Origin: Costus lasius | Taxonomy: Eukaryota; Streptophyta; Magnoliopsida; Zingiberales; Costaceae | Reading direction: 5' to 3' | Assembly: GCA_027563935.2 (NCBI GenBank) | Contig: CM050453.2 | Coordinates: forward strand, 12,604,001 to 12,668,000 | Length of the DNA stretch: 64,000 nt | Part shown: piece after piece, positions 58,012-64,000 of the stretch | Numbering within the stretch: position 1 is the first letter of the stretch | How the letters are laid out: each line of letters opens with the position of its first letter | Position numbers and translations under genes: made by a program | The notes under the pieces: generated by a model | Database searches by the model: none | Seen by the model: the letters and a program-made list of their open reading frames with translations, nothing else | What the model was told of the DNA's origin: nothing

Positions 58012-59199
58012 GTGAGTGAAGGATGCAATGGTTCTACTATACTTTGTGTTCTCTTCTTCCCTGTCTCACCATCGTTTTCAAGCATTTTCTTGTAATTAGA
58101 TGACTGCCTGTTTGTGCATTAGCTAAACTTTGCTATTATATGCATTTCATTGATAGTCCATCATTGTTAGATTGGGTTCTGATAAGTTTATTTAGATAAA
58201 TTTCACTCCAGATGTTCGGCCAGATATATGACAACCAAAGTAAGGAAAATACAGCCTTCTCCCTGATTCCACCCAACCCTAAAATCATTATAGTCGTCTC
58301 TCCCTCTTCCATGATCCATACCCGATCTCGTTGAACTAGACGCCGTTCGATGTGATTCACTTTCTAGAATTGGAGGGTAGGTTGGGCAAAAGTTTGGGCC
58401 TATAACATTTTCCCCCTCTTGAATTATAGCCTTGTCCTCTGGCTATGTAGCAACTTAGCAAAATGCTCTTGTATGATCATGATGCTGCCCTAAGTGGCCT
58501 CCTCTTTCGCCTTTGTTGACCAATGGATTAGTGCTCCATGGGCACCTTTCCTATCATAGTGTTCTTGGATGTCAACTAGATTTAGTAGCACATTGCATGG
58601 GAAGTTCTACTAAAATGGGCTCCTCATGTTGAATTTTTATATGTTTCTATCCCTAGTCCACTTGGACCTTCTTTAAGGGTCTCTAGTTGAGTCATGCCCT
58701 AGACTATACCGAATCCTTCTAGATTGAAAAGATAGCAATCCAACACAGTGCTATAGTTACCTAATGATACCTCCAAATCCTTGCATATACCCTGTGCCAC
58801 ATTGGTGCATAGGGTGGTAGAGTTGATCACAATGAAAACATAACCTTTTTTCTCTCATGTTGATGTGTTCTTGTTAGGACAAGGTTCTACCCACTTTGTG
58901 TGATTGCTTGAGTTTTGTCCATTTGAGGAAGTTCGATTGTTTCCCCTTTCCCTAGTGCCTATGCGAGGGTTGGCGCTCCCTCTTGCTCTCCTTGTGTTAT
59001 GGTGGGGTTACTATCTTCTAACCTCTGAATACTTTGAACAACTACAACCCTTGAAGATGTACTAAGCACGGTTGATTGTGAAGGTGCGCTCTTAGTCAAA
59101 GAAAATTTTCTAAAAAACCTTTGCCTACTAATCCCCATACGCTAGGTCATCTCTTCAGTCAACTCTGGCTCAAAGATGCAAGCAAGTGTCATGGCTATC

Positions 59200-59570
59200 A
59201 TAATCAAGGATTAAAAATTCATTTCAATAAAGGAAAGAGGGAGAGGAATTGGATGGAAATTGACACTACGTGCGGTGGAGGAGGAAGAGGGAGAGGAAGA
59301 GGAAGAAGAGAAGAGGAGAGAAAAATGAGGAAGAAGAAGAGGAGAAAAAGGAAAGAGAAGAGGAACTGACTTGCGTGCGGTGGAAAACTAGTCCAAGCTC
59401 GCGCTTGTGGAGCACGCGACAGACCTTCTTCTCCTTCTTTTTGTTCTTTTCTTCCTCTTTTTTCTTCTTCCTCTTTTGCTGCTTCGCTTAAGCTCCTGGT
59501 ACTAGTCCTTGCTCGAACCGGTACAAATCGTTCGAACTGCATGGTAAGGAATGGTTTTTTAATCCTTGCT
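59200..59570. repeat. Purine-tract/ACCGG repeat, relative of 10270-11050
   Basis: GGAGGAAGAGG-type purine run (59275-59365), CTTCTT run (59425-59480), and the flanking phrase 'gaaccggtacaaatcgttcg' at 59515-59534. It is inserted within the small LTR element. Confidence 0.6.
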
Positions 59571-59842
59571 CATAATATTGGTCAGGAAGAAAACTCATAC
59601 CCTTTCTCTAATTTCATATTTTAACCCCTTTAAGAAAAATCCCATATATTGCTATTCAAAATCTGGAATTTGTGAAACTATCTTTTCATATATAGTCACA
59701 TAGTCGGCCTTTGGTATGTGATCCGGTTCTAGAGCCGCTAGTTGTGCATATGCACTTGGTAATCAAGTACCTCTAGATCATATTCTCCTTCAACCCTTAT
59801 GGTTGGGAATTCTCCTTTTCAACCACCTAAATCAGTAGCTTA

Positions 59843-59868
59843 CCTAAACCCTAAACCCTAAACCCTAC
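59843..59868. repeat. Interstitial telomere-type repeat (CCCTAAA)n
   Basis: About 3.5 units of CCTAAAC/CCCTAAA in a row inside the interior of the small LTR element. Confidence 0.85.
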
Positions 59869-60095
59869 ACCTACTCACAAAAGGGTATTGGGATCTTGTA
59901 CTCCTTTGTTGTCCCCTCCCTTTAATGTCAATGTACTATTCTGCCCATGCTATCCATCCTATCTGGTCAACATCGTCAAAGCTCAGTAATTTCCACCCGT
60001 TTGTGGATCCATCCCTACCTAGGCCAGGATGTCCCAATCCAAACTCCTAAGGTGACAAGTGCTCCTCACACATTGGTGGTGGACCGTAAGGCTCA

Positions 60096-60538
60096 TTATG
60101 TGGATATGGAATTCCCAACCCTTCGTTTGCTCTTCCCTCGCTTTGCACAACCGCCTGCAATTGAGCAAACTATTGGAAGCTCGGTTTTGCTCTTCTTCGC
60201 ATGCTCTGCCAACAAACTTTGTATCTCATCCAGACACCAAGGTGATGATCCATCTCCTAATGCCGATATGCCGATTGCTTTCAGATAGTTTGTCCTGATG
60301 TTGTCGTTGCTCCTCCTCCGCTGCCAATGTCTCCAAGTGATGATTCTCTCTCGCTGATTGAAGTTCGGCTTGGACGACAACTATTACATTTTGCATCTAC
60401 CTTAGGCGATTTCTCTAGCATCTCTAGTCATGCTTCGCCCCACGTTGTCGCCATCCAGATTAGAAAAAAAAGGTTTCTACAAATCTGTTTCTATGACGCT
60501 TGTAGGCTTTGTTTTTTCTGTCGTTGCCTTCACTACTG
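60096..60538 (-). other. Open but unrecognised frames in small LTR element interior
   Basis: Several 90-110 codon frames overlap on both strands here. The minus strand reads Arg/Gln/Glu-rich sequence that could be a decayed gag N-terminus, but no motif supports it. Confidence 0.2.
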
Positions 60539-60955
60539 AGATAGTGCTTCACTGAAGAAGGAATGCATAGCACCACTCGATCGAACAAATTTGCACGTCG
60601 TCGCGCTATCGTCAAATGAATCCCACCTTCCAGTTCAAACGCAATAGGCTATCGTTCAAAAAGAGTCACTAAAGGAATGCCACCTTTCCATTGCTAGCAG
60701 GTCAGGTCAAACCAGTTGATAAGTTTATTTAGATAAACTTCCCTCAGTCGGACTTATGGTGAGATACGTGAAAACCAATTAAGGAAAATACAGCCTCCCT
60801 GATGCCTTCCAATCCTAAAATGGCTACAGTGCTCTCTCCCTCTTCCCCTGAGCCTGAACCGGACCCAACCTCACAGGACCAGGTCCGGTTCGGCATGATT
60901 CACACTCCAGAATTGGAGGCTGGGTTGGACCACGGGCTAGGCATGTAATAGGTTC

Positions 60956-61711
60956 CTTCAAACATAGTTTTAGAAAACATTTGTAAATACTACGTTGAAG
61001 CAAGAAGCCTTGTGTCTTCAGTTAGAGCTTTGAATTGAATTAAGCTGAATACATATATCCTGTGTGGATGTTTCATAGTCAGATCAATTTTGTTGATAAT
61101 GTGACCGCTTGATTTTTATTTTTATCACTTTTTTCTGCATGTTCATTTAGTTCCCCAAACTCTATTTACAAAAGCTATTTGATGCAACAATTAATGATGT
61201 TAGTTAAATAATAGTTGTAGTTATTTTCTTTCCAAGCCGAGTAGTCTGTTAGTTCTAGAGTAACATGTGATTGATATTTGTAGTAGTAAGTAGTAGAGTA
61301 GTGTATGATTTCTACTTGTGTCTACTAATCTAGAGATCCATCGCTAGCCTGCTTTCTGACTTCCATAGCAAAACAAGTAGCTCTTCCCTACCTATTCGTT
61401 GTTCTAAAATCACAATTTCACCTGTTAAATTTTACTTTAACCTGCACCGCACATAGACCCCTATTAGCCTCAATAATTGAACCAAAGCATTTGTAGCAGA
61501 CTAGGTCCAGTATAGTTAGATTAGGAAAGGATCCAAACTTCCATTGATCACCATTTCAAACCACTTCAGACCATCATGACTACCAGCAAATGAAGTGTTA
61601 ACCGCCAATCCTTTGCTCGCCTCCGAAGGTGCTAGGACACTGGCTAATTGTTGATGCATCCATTGCCAGATCTGTGGACAACTAAATCCTTGCTTATACC
61701 GCATTCTATGC
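60956..61711. other. Unassigned AT-rich stretch
   Basis: No gene or element recognised. Probably RBP intron if that gene continues. Confidence 0.4.
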
Positions 61712-61739
61712 TTGTCAGGGAAAGAGAAGTTGAACAAGG

Positions 61740-62081
61740 TTGTATGTTATGTATTTCTGCCACCACCATTTATTCTCTCACTTCAACTGCAAGAAATTGC
61801 CTTGTTATTGTGCTGTTTACCATTTGACAGAACCTGCTGCCTTGTTGAAAGTTGCTTTCATGAGCCACTCATGTTACATCGCTTATCGTTGGATGGAAGA
61901 TGACATGCTAGGAGCAGAAGTTATCAATTGCTTCAAGCCCCTCATAGCAAAACAAGCCTCTGTTGTAAGCAGTGAATTGTCCCTTGTTAAAACCCTTTCA
62001 AGAAGGTATGGCCGAGAGCTGGATGTGCACAAGGAAGAGCAGTCATTTGATCAACTACATAATAAAAAGAGAATACATTAG
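61740..62081 (+). other. Unidentified 113-codon frame
   Basis: The C-terminal half (LTEPAALLKVAFMSHSCYIA, MEDDMLGAEVINCFKPLIAK, SLVKTLSRRYGRELDVHKEE) has protein-like composition, while the N-terminal part looks random. An exon fragment is possible, with a start near 61820. I cannot assign a family. Confidence 0.22.
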
Positions 62082-62229
62082 CAAACCAAAAGCACAAAAA
62101 ACACAAAAATAAAGAAAATTAACTAGAAGTTACATAAACAAGGTAAAGGATAGAAATTCTTATCTTACCTTGTCAACTTTGGGAGCATTCCTCCAATTGA
62201 AATTTGAAGGAGAAAGTGGGGCACCCCGG

Positions 62230-62720
62230 TTTAGTCCCATATGGAAAATAAGAAAGAGGTATTATGATATATAAAGCTTAGAGGGTTTACTATCATCAAT
62301 TTGGTGAGCCGAATGACATTATAAACTAATTTAAAATGCTTAAGCCTAAGTTAATGATAGTAAGTCCACTAAGCCTGGTGTATCATACTATCTTTTCTTT
62401 TATTTTTTGTAGGATTAAATCAGGATATTACAATCTCCCTCACTTAAGACTTGACACTCTTGTCAAGCTCAAGGTCTAATACATAGACATGATCCCTTGG
62501 TAGTATGTGAGGTTAGCCCAAAAGTGACTCTATCATCCTCGGCAACTCTTTCTTATTAGTCTCTCACTGTCCTTAGGAATAAGTTTTGCTTTGATACCGT
62601 TTGCAATAACTCGAGCAAACTATCCATTAATTTAGTGATCTCAAATGAAAACGTGGCCTAATTTAAAATGCTTAAGCTCAAGTTAGTAATAGTAAGCCCA
62701 CTAAGCTTTATATATCATTC
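62230..62720. repeat. Two diverged units related to the RBP intron array
   Basis: 'aaaatgcttaagcctaagtt' at about 62335 and 'aaaatgcttaagctcaagtt' at about 62667, with 'aggattaaatcaggatattacaatc' and 'cttgacactcttgtcaag' between, match the units at 54190-55340. Confidence 0.65.
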
Positions 62721-64000
62721 TATGGCTAAATCTGTGTAAATTTTGACATTTGGAAAGGGATTGCATCAATATGGTTTGAGGAATAAGGTATCTAAATAAC
62801 TCTTTTGAAATAAAAATTTATCATACTGAATAGTTTAACAAGTTTATCTAGCATTATATATAATTTTATTTTAGAAAAGGGGAAAAAAAGTAACTTCTAT
62901 TTTCCATTTCATTCATGCCCAATTTTATTATTATTTATTTCATGCATTGTCCTTTTCTTTTACACTTGCATCAATTTATGGTTTTTAGTCACGTTAACAA
63001 AAATGAGTGAAAAATGAGGCCTTTAATAATGGCTGGAAGAAATTGTTGAAGCTTTAGAATCCCTGCATGCAGGAATCAGAATACTGAAATTAATCCATCA
63101 CTGTTCAAATTGATTGTACTACCTCTCAAAATGATCTCAACACTACAATGGCTAAATTGACACTCTGCAAGACACCATTTAGTAGAGAAAGTTATGCAAT
63201 TGACTGTATCTTTCAGTAAACTTTTAACTTCTAAGCAGAGTCTAATATTTCTTAATATCTATCCTTTCCTAATAGACTCCCACTTAAGAATTTTACCAAT
63301 CCCTAGGGATGTTTAAGAGTTGTGTTGAACAATACTATCAAAAATGCATTTGTGCTGTAGGATCACTCGAGCCTATGATCTAAACCAGGCTAATTGCTTT
63401 AGATCTATTACTCGATCACAGCAGGATCTATAGATTTAGTGTTATGTATTGTAGGATTAGTGGGATTTGTAGAATCTATGGTAGAAATGTTGAAAATTTA
63501 TATGTTGATGTTTGGATTTGTATTTCGATGACACAGATTGTATCGTTGTACTTTACAATTTTCAGTTGATATGATATAATAATTAATAGCTGATAACTTT
63601 GACATGACTTCTTGGTTTTGACTTTTAATTGTCTAATTTGATGTCCTCTTTAAACTTATTTTGTGCGAGTGTATCAGGGCATGATTTAATTTCTTCTTTC
63701 TTCTTTGCTTGTGTGATAGTTTGTGTTTTATGGGGAATTACATATTATTTTGCTTCTTACTAGAAATGATTATGCTCATTTTACTCTTAGTTTATGATTT
63801 ATTTGTAGAAAATATATTTTAGCCATTTGATAAGGTTTTATGATCCTATCCTTTGATCTTATATTTTGAATTTGTGTATCTTCGACCATTCATAGGTAGG
63901 AACTTGATCTTGATAACCTTGGTTGTTGAGACTTTAGTCAATCCCTATTTTTATACCAAGTAGATTAAAAAATCTTTCTTGTTTAGCTAGTGGATAAGAA
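62721..64000. other. Unassigned AT-rich sequence to window end
   Basis: No gene, repeat or element recognised. Confidence 0.5.

Larger units (their letters stand above)
58180..60950 (-). mobile_element. Small LTR retrotransposon with ~230-bp LTRs, TSD GGTTC
   Basis: LTRs 58180-58407 and 60717-60950 share 'tgataagtttatttagataaa', 'aaggaaaatacagcct', 'ctctccctcttcc' and 'attggagg'. They are bounded by GGTTC at 58175-58179 and 60951-60955. On the minus strand a polypurine tract AAGAGGGGGAAAA (58420-58408) precedes the 3' LTR (TGTTATAGGCCC), so the element reads leftward. No convincing gag or pol domain and no standard PBS is seen in the 2.3 kb interior. It lies in the expected third intron of the RBP gene. 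Confidence 0.75.

Noticed and set aside
59843..59868. Chromosome end or telomere fusion
   Set aside because: Only about 3.5 units inside a retrotransposon interior; too short for a telomere or fusion site.

Overview
The window is nuclear DNA from a flowering plant, probably a monocot. The evidence is AT-rich intergenic sequence, long GT-AG introns, plant-type LTR retrotransposons (Athila/Tat-like, TR-GAG-like and copia), a Tourist-like MITE, TTTAGGG-type telomeric repeats, and exons closest in my memory to rice-type methionyl-tRNA synthetase. A palm or other non-grass monocot is only a guess.

Layout. (1) 1-4784, + strand: the last seven exons of a cytosolic methionyl-tRNA synthetase (MetRS) gene with its C-terminal tRNA-binding domain; these exons look intact. 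(2) 4785-9270: mostly degenerate intergenic sequence. (3) 9271-11680, - strand: the last three exons of a LEW1/NUS1-like cis-prenyltransferase subunit. (4) 11.7-32.4 kb: a large, heavily interrupted inverted duplication of the LEW1-MetRS head-to-head interval. MetRS exons 1-2 occur twice, at 13.48-13.83 kb (+) and 17.01-16.68 kb (-), as the arms of a palindrome centred near 15.4 kb. The right-hand copy is interrupted by a duplicated ~1.25 kb segment, a GC-rich block, a solo LTR with target-site duplication (TSD) CCATG, and an 8-kb TR-GAG-like retrotransposon with TSD CTTAG that carries a 5'-truncated copia element. (5) 32.4-35.4 kb: one terminal exon of a hybrid histidine kinase (receiver domain) and unassigned sequence. 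(6) 35.4-48.86 kb, - strand: a degenerate non-autonomous Athila-like element with a gag-like zinc-knuckle ORF and an env-like ORF. A second, related element (37962-45462) is inserted in it, and that element carries a solo LTR (39152-40644) in its own 3' LTR. (7) 49.1-51.94 kb, - strand: MetRS exons from the middle of the gene, pseudogenic (internal stop, missing exon, missing acceptor AGs). (8) 53.66-58.01 kb, + strand: the first two recognisable coding exons of an RBP45/47-type RNA-binding protein, intact as far as visible. (9) 58.18-60.95 kb: a small LTR element with TSD GGTTC, then unassigned sequence to the end.

The main theme is repeated breakage and duplication of one MetRS gene. Pieces of at least three copies lie in both orientations, and retrotransposons are inserted at or near several breakpoints. 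If the palindrome at 13.3-17.1 kb were transcribed from its MetRS-derived promoter, it would give a long hairpin RNA carrying MetRS exon sequence. Whether that happens cannot be seen from sequence alone. All coordinates and splice sites were read by eye.
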